DNA from: Mortierella sp. BCC40632 | Lineage: Eukaryota; Mortierellomycota; Mortierellomycetes; Mortierellales; Mortierellaceae | NCBI GenBank assembly: GCA_011634665.1 | Contig: WAEK01000003.1 | Coordinates: 3,297,501-3,361,500 of the forward strand | Reading direction: 5' to 3' | Length of the DNA stretch: 64,000 bases | Shown here: positions 1 to 16,420 of the stretch, piece by piece | Numbering within the stretch: position 1 is the stretch's first letter | How the letters are laid out: every line of letters starts with the position of its first letter | The notes under the pieces: generated by a model | Told to the model about the DNA's origin: nothing | The model's input: the letters and a program-made list of their open reading frames with translations, nothing else | The model's database searches: none | Position numbers and translations under genes: made by a program

Positions 1-75
1 TATGGAGGCACAGTCTAGATTTGGTCTTTCATGGTTTTCTAATTTTTCTATCTAATGGTCCCTTCAACTTTATAG

Positions 76-2809
76 CTGGTCTCCCGACGGTGGACATATC
101 GCAACTGCAAATGCTTACAATGGATCGATACCCGTCGCTTCAGTGATCACGCGAGATAACTGGAAAGCCGACATCTCTCTTGTGGGACACAGCGCGCCTG
201 TGGAAGTCGTTGCCTTCAACCCTTTGCTATTCAAATATACAGACGCGACAGGAAACGTTGGCTTTACTTCGATATGTGCTGTTGGAAGTCAGGACAGGGG
301 GTTGACTGTTTGGAGGACACATGAGCCACGACCATTTGTCGGGATTAGAGAACTATTCGTCCACAGTTTCCTAGATCTAAGCTGGGCCCCAGACGGACAA
401 TCCCTATTTGCTTGCTCATACGATGGCACAGTCGCTGTACTCCTGTTCCAGTCGGAGAATATCGGTGAAGCAGTCCCAGCAGAAGAACGCCACCAATTAC
501 TTGCGAAATATGGATATGAACGGCGAGGAGAGGTCATGGCCGAAACACCAACACAATTAGCAATGGAAGAGCAGCTTAAGGAGAATGCTGCAAAGACCCG
601 GATGGATGAGCTTATGAAGCACGAGTCATCCATGGAGGGTGTTACCACCACTTTCGATGCACCTTCACATCCCAGTGTTTTTGCCAATGCTGCAACAAAT
701 GGCGCTAGTTCTACGGTACCATTGGGATCCCTTCCCACTTCGCCACGCGATCAACGGACACATATGTCTATCAACGATCAGACAATGACAGTAACTAGCG
801 ATGGAAAGAAGAGGATTAAACCACTTTTCTTGGGCAACGGAATTAGCACAGCGCCTGCTTTGCGTTCTCCATTTCAACCAACAAGGAGTGTGGGGGTAAG
901 GGTGTGTTTTATGACTGGACACTAATCTAGGCAGCAGTCAACAATCACCAATTTCTAACTTTATGGCGCTATGGTTGATGGACACTTCTAAAATAATAGG
1001 GAGCAACGAATCCAAGTCAGAACGCCTCGAGCTATGTGGAAAGAGGAGATCCAACAACGACAATCCCAGACGGCGGGTTCCCGTCAGTTGTCGTCGGGAC
1101 AAAGCGTAAAGACCCACCAACAAATGGGTCTTCTGCATCAACAGGACCAGTTAAAAAAGGGACAGAAGCCTCTGGATCGAATAGCAAAGGCAGAGGCAGT
1201 GGACAAAAAGGCGAGGAAGAAGTCACCTCTCGAGTTGCAGTTGCAACACCACTGCTTTCAGTCTCCAAAGTGCGACTTGGTGTTCCACGCGTTCGATCTC
1301 ATATTACAAAGAACAGGGCGGGGTTGGAGTGTCACAACAGTTTGACAGGCAGTCACCCATCCAAGATTATTTACAGTCAAAAGGGCAACGTCGTGTGGGT
1401 AGACTATTTACCATCGCCAGTATTGCTAATGACAGGAAATTCACATTTCAGTGCCATTGCATGTGAGGATGGAGGTGTTTACATATATTCGCCTGCAGGA
1501 AGAAGGTACTCTTTTGTTGATCTCGGATTCAGTCTCTTCTTATGACCCTTGTTTAAGCAAAAAAAAAAAAAAAAAAAGCTCTATCCCTATCCTTACACCT
1601 TCCTAAATTACACATTTTCCATATCTAGGCTAATGCCATGTATAGTCCTAGAATCGGCAGCAACACTAATGGAGTGCGACAAAGAGTACCTCATGTGCCT
1701 CACTTCGTGTGGACTTGTCAGCTCATGGTAAGCAGCAAAAAAGGAAGATGTCCAAAGCAGCCGTACCTGGGTTTCAGTTTGAACTCTAATAGCGAAATCA
1801 AAAAAAAAAAAAAAAAAAAAATAGGAATATCATCCAACAGATAGCAGTACTATCATCGATATCCATTGCGCCGATTCTTCAACTCACAAGTGTGGCGTCA
1901 GACTCGGTAGCAAGTTCAGTATCGATCACTTCTGCATCCGTTCGACAAAATGGGCTGCCGCTATTGACAACCTCTGCTGGACAGGGTTATACGTATCATG
2001 AGGGTATGAAGTCGTGGGTCAAGATTATCGACCCTTGGTTTGCGACATCGTCATTCTTCGGTTCGGACTCTTTAGCTGTTGTCCGGAGTGACGGAGATTC
2101 CGTTATCCCACGGAAGGGCATTCTTGCACATCTTCAAGCAGCGGCGACAGGAGGCCGATTGGAGAAAGATGTAGCCTTTGCACAGGAATTATTAAATGTG
2201 GAGGAGTCTGTCCAAAGCATTGTCACATTAGCTCATCTTGAGGTAAAGAAAGTGCTAGGATTTATGGATGTTCAAAGACTAAGTTACTCTGTGATATTAA
2301 TTTCAAAAACACCTATTTGATTATAACTGAACGCGCTAGAATCAAATTGCATCCGCTCAAGTCCTTGGCACGGCATCAGAGTTTAAGCAGTGGTTGAGGT
2401 GTTATGCTCAACGCCTTGCGGACGAATCTTCTGTAGCACGGATTGAGGAACTCTGCAAGTATTTACTTGGTCCAGTATATCAAGGGTAAGTGATACTTTT
2501 TTAATGATGCGTTCAGAATCACAATAGCGCGAAAATAGATTATGTGTACTCTCAAAGGCTGACGACCAACTCTTTATTTACTGTGCTGCGGATCAAAACA
2601 TCAGAGGCGAGAAATCCGATTGGCAACCAACAGTCTTAGGATTCCAAAAACGCGAGTTGCTCAAGGATCTATTGCCAGTGCTCAGTTCGAACCGATCATT
2701 GCAGCGGATTGTCAAGGAGTACTTGACGGGTCTGGAAATGGTCTCTGCCAAAACTTCACCCAAGGCTGTTGCCGCGCCGTTGACAGCACCGTCGTCGTCA
2801 TCACTGTAG
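76..2809 (+). CDS. HIR1: HIR1/HIRA histone-chaperone subunit, 5'-truncated by window edge
   Basis: Subunit of the HIR complex, which deposits H3-H4 independently of replication and represses histone genes in the nucleus. The start codon lies left of the window, and bases 1-75 end in an intron (acceptor TTATAG). Exons read in one frame: 76-895, 1000-1505, 1629-1727, 1825-2242, 2340-2485, 2539-2809 (stop TAG). The first exon carries the last WD40 blades, with motifs WSPDGGHIATANAYNG, GHSAPVEVV and a DLSWAPDGQSLFACSYDG blade. A basic stretch GKKRIKPLFLG matches the Asf1-binding B domain. The Hir C-terminal domain follows (KGNVVWVDYLPSPVLLMTG, then SAIACEDGGVYIYSPAGRR) and ends in a leucine-rich tail with QKRELLKDLLPVL. 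The order and motifs are those of HIRA and Hir1. Confidence is high for family; individual splice sites are inferred from phase and GT/AG signals. Confidence 0.93.
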
Positions 2810-4565
2810 GCTTTTACGGCGGGACTAAAAAAAAAGAGAGAGAGAGAGACAGAGAAAGTGGCAAAATTAAGTCTGGGCAGATCTAAATAAAAAAAAAAAA
2901 AAATGAAGGAAGGAAGGAAGGGAGGTCGGCTTGTTTGACTGGCCAGCAACAGCATACTTATTCACCTTCAGCTTGTCAACATTTCTGAAATGGCTAATTA
3001 AACCCGGAGTGTGGTCCATCCCAGATTTCAAGAGACACGTAGAAATACTGGACGGATAGTAGATACTCGTTAGTACTTTTTATTTCCCTTGTTTTCTTTA
3101 CCTTCATAAGAAACGGGGACAATATTTTTTCTAGATTTGACGTTTATTATGTGAGGATCACTGTCAACAGTGATAACTGGCGAGAAGAATAAAATTACCA
3201 GTTTGGGTACTATTCATGGTGCAATCGCCTCCAAAGTTATATCTCTACAACCTAACCTAGCCATTGGGGCTAAAGAAGCGATGAGGAAAAAAATTATCTG
3301 GGTAGGTAGTAATTTTACTAAAGTTAACTCAGAAAAGAGTTGGTTTCTCTTCCTTGATAGGTTCGCTCTAATAGAGTGCAAAAAGATTTGGCCATTGGGT
3401 GGTTCTAATTGAGTATGTAAGCCTTAAAATCAGGAGGTCGAGTACGTATCAATGTTCTTCGATATTCGTCGTAGAGTGCATTCCTCTGCCCTTTGCGATC
3501 TTCACCCAAATCTCACGTTCAATCGTTCCTATAATACCTACATCCATAAGTCTACCTCAGTGGATCCGACCTGAAATTCCTTGTTTGATACAAGGTCTTT
3601 TAGATTGCTTCCAACTGAGAGTGCTGGGTGTCCGGCTGATAAGGCTATGAAAGAGGTTAGAAAGCGAGGTCAATTAAAGTGGTTGGAGTGTCTCTACGTA
3701 TTTCCGATGCTATAAAGGCCCACACCCCAGTCCTTGATCTAGATATAGCCGCGAGGAGTGGGTGCGAAGTTGATGATCTAGGGCACGAAAGAGTATTTTT
3801 CTTTGGGGTGCTATCTAGGATTTCTTGTTGACGCCTTAATTGCCATTGGTGGCTCGCTCAGAGTTAGATTGTACACTACAGCGATAACTTGCGTGCGGCT
3901 ATGCGGTGGAGATGAATATCATATTTGTGTAGTGCGAAAGACAGAGGAGAAAAGGAAACTAGAAGCGTGCAGACGAATCAGTTCAACCTCCTTATGATGC
4001 CTGTTGCTATATAACGCCTAGATCAGCCCAAAGGACGTCTCCTGTCATCTTGCTAGAACATGTGTCAATATCTCCAGTGCACGAGAAAATGAGGTTCATG
4101 AGTTTTTTTTTTTGTCTAATAGCAAATTTTCTCTGGAATAGTTTCTGAGGCTGAATCTCATCCTCACTCCTCTAGCCACTCAACTGCTGCACTCACGAAA
4201 TAGGGATTGTCCAGAGCCACCAAGAAGCCACCAATCAACCTACGACCCTTGTTCGTTGATGCTGGGTGGGTTATCTGCCACTGCAGTGAATCCCCTTCAG
4301 GTACTTCTGTAGAGGGTCCTTTCTCTGGCTTTTTTAAAATTTCATCTGTCAACTCCCCCTCTCCTCCGCCCCTGCCCCCCAATGCGGAGGAAAGATAAAA
4401 TAGAGTATTTCTACATCGAGCTGCTTGTTCTCACACCAAGTTGCTTGCTCTCCTCGCCCCTCATCTGAAATTGCTGAGTTACCACTTATCCATCATCGAC
4501 CATCGACATCGCACCCTTGCACTCTCTTCAGTAGAAAGGAAAAAAAAAAAGAAAACAAACATACG
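2810..4565. other. AT-richer intergenic segment, no intact gene
   Basis: About 1.75 kb lies between the HIR1 stop and the next gene. It opens with a GA/poly-A tail region (2827-2905) containing an AATAAA-like signal near 2885, which probably serves HIR1. From 3000 to 4140 the base composition is visibly more AT-rich than the flanking genes. Every frame is interrupted by stops, and the longest plus frames (3170-3412, 3399-3650, 3803-3997) have no motif I recognise. It could be old transposon or organelle-derived debris, but nothing in it proves that. The last 170 bases upstream of 4566 are pyrimidine-rich and probably hold the promoter and 5' UTR of the next gene. Confidence 0.5.
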
Positions 4566-5833
4566 ATGTTGACAAGAGAGTACCTTCAGCTACACACCGT
4601 CCTCTATGAATGGAACAAGGAAGCTCCAATGGACCTGAAGAAGGACCTGTCCTTGTACTTCAATTCAAAAGAGTTCTTAGACCGCAAGGACACCTTTTTC
4701 AAAGGTAACGACAATGTGATCCATTCTCTCGCAGGAAATCTCATGCAATCAAGGAGTGAGGACAGGACTAGATTCCGCATTTCGCTGGAGATTGGAGTAC
4801 TAATGTCCATTACTCTGTCCATCAAAAAGGCATCCACGATGGAAAATGGGTGGCACTTATCACAAAGGAAGGCGTTGACCAAACTAGAATCGCTCTACTC
4901 GACCTCTTCAACTATCCGTTCATGAACCTCTTCGTGACTCCGTTGACTTTGATGCAAATCACTGCTGCTCCAAGGCTGCCTTCAGCAGCTGCCTACAACA
5001 AATTCATTAAGGATATCACCAAAGACAATAAGGCCTTCAAGGCTCGAGCACGGGTGCTCCGATGGAAGGACGATCTGGACCGTGCAACAGAATTGGTTTT
5101 GCTCGCCCCTGGTGTCAGGAGAGACTCATCGACAGCGCCAGAAATCTCGGTGATGCCCTCCTCGGGTTCAAGACCAGAGCTGCCTCGATGGTTCATTTCT
5201 GTTGATATCGAGTCTTTTGAGCGGGATCATAGCAAGATTCTTGAAATCGGATGGTCCATTTGGGACTCGGGACTCAACCTCTTTGTGAACAAGCACTACG
5301 CCGTCAGCGACTACAAACACTTGAGGAATGGGCGATATGTTGCGGATCGTCGTGACCGGTTCATGTTTGGGACAACGATTTGGGCGCCCTTGGACGAGTG
5401 CATCGATGCTTTTCAACAAGATCTGGACACGGCCACGACGCAGAATTCAAAGGGCGAGTACGTGCTGATTGCTCACGATTTGGCAAGTGACGAAGGCTAT
5501 CTCCAAAAGATGGGTATCCGGTTCCCAGAGAAGAAGATCTCTTTCGACACGATTGAGCTGAACTGTGCCCGAATTGGAGACAGTCATGCCAAGACTGGAT
5601 TGGGCAAGTTGCTTGATTCGCTGGAAATTGAGAACTACTGTCTCCATAATGCAGGTAATACACATTGTTCTAGCTATGGACTTTTGATCTTTTTTGCTCT
5701 ACTGGTTACCCAATTTGCTCTCGCCTGACTGACAGTGCTCAACTGGGGGAACAATGTGATAGGAAACGACGCGCACTATACTCTAGAGCTCTATCTCTGG
5801 CTCGCAAGAAACAACCCTTCGTTGAGGAATTAG
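4566..5833 (+). CDS. Gfd2/YDR514C-like DEDD exonuclease-fold protein
   Basis: The protein has a C-terminal exonuclease-like (RNase H fold, DEDDh type) domain as in yeast Gfd2 and YDR514C. Visible motifs are WFISVDIESFERD with the D-x-E pair, then ILEIGWSIWD, a central VLIAHDLASDEGYLQ, and the closing NDAHYTLELYLWLA with the H-x(4)-D-like His/Asp region. Exon 1 starts at ATG 4566. A short intron of about 55-70 bases lies between 4705 and 4790; the frame-consistent solution splices 4715 to 4772 with donor GTGATC and acceptor CTAG, giving a GDWSTNVHYSVHQKGIHDG segment. Exon 2 runs to 5654 and exon 3 covers 5736-5833 (TAG). Yeast Gfd2 is linked to mRNA export, but that role is not shown here. Substrate is unknown. 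The start is the first ATG after a poly-A 5' leader. The first splice junction is the weak point. Confidence 0.78.
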
Positions 5834-6711
5834 CATTGTTGCTCTCTCTCTCTCTCTCCTTTATTACATACACTCGCACACACTCGCCATTTCTCTCTCT
5901 CACTCACAGCCCTATCTCTAGACTGGGAGCGACAAACAAACAGCCTTGGACCTGTGTGGGCTTTTTTTTTTTTTTTTTTTTTTTTTTACAGGAATAGATA
6001 AATGTTCTTCCAGGAGGAAGAGGAGAGGAGACGGGTTGCTACTCTCCATCTGGCTTCCAGCTGTGTTTAAATGCTTACCCGAGCAATTGAGACCACAAGC
6101 GTAACTTGTCTGAGAGAGAGAGAACAAAGGGACCGGCGATCGGTAAAAGGGCTTGTACTGGTAGCCGCAAACCTACAGCCCTGTGCTGCCCACTCCATTT
6201 GCTCTCTTCTGCTCTTGAATGGGTTGATGATGGGTGCAATAACCTTTTTTTTTTTTGCACGTCTTGTTTTCTGGCGGCTGTTTGCCCTGATTCATGCGAT
6301 GTTTGTGTTTTGGAGCTGAGGAAAGGATGGGCGTTGGTGAGGGTGGTTGGGATAATTGGATACTTGCTGCAGTCACTACAGCCAGTGGAGCTAGTGCAGC
6401 CAGGGCACAGTCTGTACACCTGTGGGTTACTCACGCCACTCCGTGATTTTTTTTGGGTGCGCGATCACTTTGTTCCATTGCAGGGACCTTTTCTCTCCTT
6501 TTCTTTTTCTTTCTTTCTCTCTCTCTATCTCTCTCCTCTTCTTCTTCTCCTCTTCTGCTATTCGTTCTCATCCATCCATCCCATCCATCCATCCTTTCAT
6601 TTCCTCACGCACACACGCACACACACACACACACACCCGCACATCAACCACTCATCCCGACCGCCTGCAGGCCTGAACGATTCGCATTCGACACCTGCAT
6701 TCGTCTGCACC
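5834..6711. other. Intergenic microsatellites and OSH gene promoter
   Basis: This 878-base gap contains short CT runs (about 5840-5900), a poly-T tract near 5962-5988, a second poly-T near 6245, a CT/T-rich block at 6490-6550, CCAT tandem copies near 6570-6595 and a (CA)n run at about 6605-6638. Long open frames here are low-complexity. The pyrimidine-rich DNA just before ATG 6712 is consistent with the core promoter and 5' UTR of the oxysterol-binding protein gene. Confidence 0.55.
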
Positions 6712-8196
6712 ATGTCGACCGTGCCATCGGTCCTGCGCTCTCCCACAAAGGGACGCTCAGACCTCAACATTCCCGCGCGCACACCCACTGCTTCGTCAGC
6801 CGCCTCAATCTCAGGCGTCTCCATCTCGAGCACCTCGAGCTCGCAGCAGCCCGGTAACTTGCATTTGATGCATTTCGGTCATTAAGAGTGGTGCTAGTCT
6901 CTACTCTATTATTCCCCCCATTTCCCCTGGGTCACCATGTCCTGAAACACTAAGCTAACCAAACCCTGGGCAACCCTGTGTGAATGATACCTGATGTTAG
7001 ATGACCCGATGAAGATGCTAAAGATCCTGGAGGCACTCCAGAAGGGTAAGGCGAATCTCCAGAACTGGTGCGTCATGTTTAATAGAATGAGCAATAGCTG
7101 ATCAGATGATTTTGTGCTTCTGTTTCTCTCTTCCCTATCATTCTCCTTGGATAGGCGACCTTAACTCGCTTGCTGTCCTGTTGCCCAGCTACAAAAGTGG
7201 ACCTATCCTTCCTAGCACTCCTATCGGGACCATCTCTAGCACTATGTCCTTTGAAGGTCTTTCACAGGGGAACCAGGCCACACCTGTCCACCTTGCGGTC
7301 CAATGTGCCCAGTATCCTATCATCGAGTACGTCGTCAACAACGTTCCCCATGTCGACCTCAATACAAGGGACAACCATGGCTCCACAGCGCTCCATATCG
7401 CTGCTAGCATGGGACGACTGGATGCTGTCAAGCTCCTGCTCTCCAAGGGTGATGTCAACGATGGTATCCTCGACCATCGAGGCAAGAGTCCTCTGGATGT
7501 GGCCGCTACTCCAGAGGTTCGCGTAGTGCTCCAAGGTAACGTCACCCTGTGACCAATGTATTGCGAGAGAGAGATAGAAAGAAAGAGAGGCATTGGCTGC
7601 CTGCAATCTGTGTGTTCCAGAAGGGGCAATGGAAAGTATGCTGAACTCATTCTTCTACGTCTCTGCGAACACATTAGCTCATCGCACAGAGTACCTAACA
7701 AAGACGACCACTCTGATGCACCAGTACGCGGATTCGGGTGACTTGACAGGCCTTATCGGTCTCTTTGACCACCCACGCGCAGCATTTGTCCTCAATATCA
7801 GTCACCAGAACACAGATACAGGATCGACTATTCTTCATGCTGCAGCTCGACGTAAGGACATGTCTATGGTCCAGTGGTGTTTGGATCAGGGTATTGACAC
7901 TTTCCTGAGGGATAAGAAGGGCAAAACAGCCATTGATGTCACCAAGGACTCCAAGATCAAGAACCTCCTCCGCGAATCACGCTCGCAAGGTCAGTAGACG
8001 CAACAAAATTATTCCAAGTTTCCCAATCTGCATTCCTTAAATATGACATCAAAAAGACCTAATTCGCCAACAGGGGGAAAAAAAAGACAGACAGGCAGAG
8101 GCGGAGGATCATGAATGACATGTTGTGTGACACAACTCATTGGCCTTGTTCCTCATAATGCTTTGCCGTTGTTCCTTGTCCTAACGTCGTTTCTTT

Positions 8197-8230
<34 letters not shown>

Positions 8231-11050
8231 TTAGCAGGTCCGACAACTCAGCTTGTACCAACATCGCCCGGCCAAGCACCAAAGCTGGAAGGAACACTGT
8301 TCAAGTGGACTAACTATGCTTCAGGATACAAGGCAAGATGGTTTGTCCTGGAAGACGGCATTCTTTCCTATTTCCATAACCAGGAGGACGCAGGAAACGC
8401 ATGCCGCGGAAGCATCAATCTCCGAATTGCCAAAGTATGGATCGACCCGAACGACAAGCAACGCTTCGACATTATCGGAAAGGGTTCAATCCGATACCAC
8501 CTCAAAGCTGGTCACGCCAATGAAGCCCAAAAGTGGATTTTTGCACTGACTCAATCGAAGCAGTGGATCCAAGAGACTTCTGGAAACGACCGTCCATCGT
8601 TTATGGATTCGCGTCAGAGCCTTTCTCTCACAGCAGGAGACGCTGCCCGATACAGGCATGCAGACAGCCTTCAAGCCCGTGGACGCACTTTGACAGGGGA
8701 TGGAACCGAGTCCATTATTCGTTCTCAGCGATCTCGATCATCCTCTCTTAGTCCCGATGCAAGCATCTTGGACAGGAATGTTCTCCCGTATAAGGATTCG
8801 TATGTGACCATGAACAACTACCTGCAAACCCAGGTCCTGATGCTGACAGAGATGAATGAGAACCTGATTCGACTCCAGAGAGCCGCCGAGGTTGCAGAGG
8901 AATCAGAGGTTATGAAGGTCACTCTAGCTGCACACGAAGCTTCTCTGGCCGTCAAGGATTCGATTGAAAAGCTGTACTCCATGACTCAGGACCGTGAGGA
9001 TTACTGGCGACGAGTTCTTGAGCAAGAATCACAAAAGCGTGAGCTTTGGGAGGATAGTCTCCGGGTCATGTCAGAGGAACAACAGGAGATGCAGCGGATC
9101 ATTAAGCGGGCCGAGGATGTCAACCGCAAGATCAAGAAAAACCATTCGCTTCGTTCAAAGACCAGTACGCCCACTCTACCTTCTATCGCATCGACTAGCT
9201 CCCCTATGGTAGGCACTACTGAGGCTTCAGCTAGTCAGTCTGCAGAGAATATCTCCGAGCCTGCAGCTATTGCTCAAGGAGGAGCAAGCGTTGCCACGAA
9301 TGCAGGTAGGGATGTGAGCGAGGACGATAGTGATTCATACGTTTCTGAGGACGAGTTCTTTGATGCAATGACCGATGATGAGGTGGTCGAGTTCCAGCCA
9401 GAGCCCCTGGAGGACGAAGTGCCCAAGTCCAAGGAGGTTTGTGCAGAGGCAGGTGAGGCAGAAGGCTCACAAGAGCACTCTGCTACGACAGAAGGCGCAG
9501 CAGCTGGAGGTTCGTACATTGCAAAGTCATTCAAGGGTTATCCCGAAGAGGTTCGAGAGCGTCTCCCGACCAAGCAGACTTCGCTTCGACCTGATGTGTC
9601 GCTCTGGGCGATTCTTAAAAACTCGATTGGCAAGGACTTGTCCAAGATCACGCTTCCTGTGTACTTTAACGAGCCAACATCAATGTTGCAACGTATGGCT
9701 GAGGATGCCGAGTATATTACTCTCTTGGACAAGGCGGCTCATCAACGTGGAGCAACGGAACGTATTCTGTTTATTGCAGCATTTGCGATGAGTAACTATT
9801 CGAGCACGATTGGTCGTGTTGCCAAGCCATTTAACCCGCTTTTGGGCGAGACCTATGAATACTGCCGTGAGGACAAGCAGTTCCGATATATTTCTGAGCA
9901 AGTTTCTCATCATCCTGTAAGTTTTTTTTTTTTTTTTTTTTTTTTCTTGGAGAAAAATCCATGTGGTTGTTTGGTTTTCTTCTTTTGATCCTGTAGATTA
10001 TCGCTAACCCAAAAAACCGTAATCTCTGGTTCTCAAATATCACCTCTCCCAAAACAATAGCCCATCAGTGCATGCTACTGCGATTCACCCAACTACAACT
10101 TTTATGCCGAGGTCGATGTCAAGTCCAAGTTCTGGGGCAAGTCATTTGAAGTCATGCCCAAGGGAACGTCTCATGTGGAGCTAAAGGTGCCCAAGGCCTT
10201 TGCTCAGGGTGATCAGGAGTTGTTGACAGATCCGGATGATGAGAACAAGTTTGTGGAGCACTATTCATGGAAGAAGGTCACCACCTGTGTCCAGAATTTG
10301 ATTGTCGGAACTCCATGGATCGATCACTATGGCGACATGATTATTACAAACCACCGGACGGGTGAGATTTGTCAATTGACATTCAAAGCCCGAGGATGGC
10401 GCGGAAAGGATGCTTTTGAGATCCGAGGCTTTGCTAAAGACAGCAAGGGAAGTGAAGTCTGGGAGGTGGCTGGTCGCTGGAGCGAACGACTGGTTGCTCG
10501 TCGGGCAGGCAAGGGCAATGGAGAAGATTTGTGCAGCGATGCTGTCGCTGCAGGAGCGATTCATGTGCCTGAAGGGGATGAACATGACGATCAGGGCAAA
10601 CATAAACAGGTCTACTTGCTCTGGAAGCGAGACCCCGTGCCGTCACCTACTCCATTCAATTTGACACCTTTTGCCATGACCCTGAACGACAATCCCGAGA
10701 GTTTGAAGGGTCATCTCTGCCCAACAGATTCTCGACTTCGACCTGATCAGCGAGCGATGGAGAATGCAGAGTTTGACCTTGCCAATACGGAGAAGCAGCG
10801 ATTGGAGGAGAAGCAGCGAGCGAAGCGCCGGACTCTGCCCCCAGGCAAGGTCCATGAGCCCCGGTGGTTCAAGCGTAACAGTGCTGATGACGGATGGGAC
10901 TTTGTTGGACGTGATTTGCCAGGTCAGCCCAAGGGCAGTGGTCGTGCCCTGGGTCGTTTGAGTTATTGGGACGAACGAGAGCGATGTGGAGCCACGGCAG
11001 AGAGACCAGAACCACTCAAGTGGGATGTTGAAGACGATGACATTTTCTAA
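6712..11050 (+). CDS. Oxysterol-binding protein, Osh1/Osh2 class (ankyrin-PH-FFAT-ORD)
   Basis: This lipid-transfer protein works at ER contact sites, moving sterol and phosphoinositide between membranes. Exons 6712-6853, 7001-7045, 7155-7535, 7621-7989, 8238-9916 and 10061-11050 join in frame to about 1201 residues. Ankyrin repeats lie near residues 95-165 (STALHIAASMGRLDAVKLLL) and 255-310 (STILHAAARRKDMSMVQWCL). A PH domain starts near 327 (LEGTLFKWTNYASGYKARWF). A coiled-coil-like helix follows, then an acidic FFAT-type motif EFFDAMTD near residue 686 that would dock VAP proteins on the ER. The ORD begins near 745. The family signature EQVSHHPP is split exactly by the last intron. The domain order equals yeast Osh1 and Osh2. 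Intron 4 contains long poly-T/poly-A, and intron 5 starts with poly-T. The start ATG 6712 opens a low-complexity Ser/Thr/Pro N-terminus. Confidence 0.95.
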
Positions 11051-11352
11051 ATGGAATCTTTCTTTTTCTTTTTCTTTTTTTTTCCTTTCAGTCACTCTAT
11101 CCCTTTTCTTTTGTTTCGTTATCTCGTCGCAACTAGTTTCTCTTTCTCCCTGTTTATTGTCTTTCATCTTTTTTTCTTCTTCTTCCTCTTCCTTCATTCT
11201 TTCCTTGAGCGTGTATATACAAAGTATAATATCAAGTGTACGACGCAACAAACAAGGAAACCCTTCTAATCTGTGAATATGAATACAAATTTTATTTATG
11301 TTGTTGTTTTGGGAGGGAGGGGGGGGGGGATGAGGGGGGGGAAGGAGAGGAG

Positions 11353-11402
<50 letters not shown>

Positions 11403-11559
11403 AAATAGCATCTCGACTATATTGTTTCTTTCCTCTCTTTGTTTTTTTTTTTGTTTTTCATTCAAAAAAAAAAAAAAAAAAAAAAAAAAACAAAAACAAA
11501 ACAAAACAAAAGCAAAAAAAAAAAAAAAAAGAACGGCAGCAGCTTTTTCTTCTTTTCCA
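11051..11559. repeat. Convergent intergenic region with (GA)n and poly-A tracts
   Basis: The 509 bases separate the 3' ends of the plus-strand OSH gene and the minus-strand kinase gene. They hold T-rich DNA after the OSH stop, a G-rich block at about 11310-11345, a (GA)n microsatellite at roughly 11357-11400, and A-rich homopolymers at 11464-11530. A TTTATTT at about 11291 would read as AATAAA on the minus strand and may be the kinase poly-A signal. Open frames here translate only the repeats. Confidence 0.6.
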
Positions 11560-16076
<4,517 letters not shown>

Positions 16077-16387
16077 TTATATAAAAAAATGAAAGGAAAA
16101 AAATATATGAACCAAAGGGAGTAAAAGTCCTTGTGTTCTCTGGCCCCTTCCTCCTGAGGGGGGGCGCTTTTGGTGGTCAGAAAATTGATGTAAAAAATAC
16201 GACAGAGAGTGTTGTGTGTGCGTGTTGGAAAGGAGGGGTGAGGGAAGAAGGAGTGAGGGAAGGAATGGAGTTCGCTGGGCAGTACAGGATTTGATGACGG
16301 TCCTGTATCAAGGGTGCGGATGTGCGAAGCGGAGTGACGAAGTGAGTGCTATCAAGAACGACAGGGAGGATGGATAGGGTTAGGGTT

Positions 16388-16420
<33 letters not shown>

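Noticed and set aside
16374..16388. Two TTAGGG-type units suggesting an interstitial telomere
   Set aside because: Only two copies next to purine-rich DNA; chance is sufficient.
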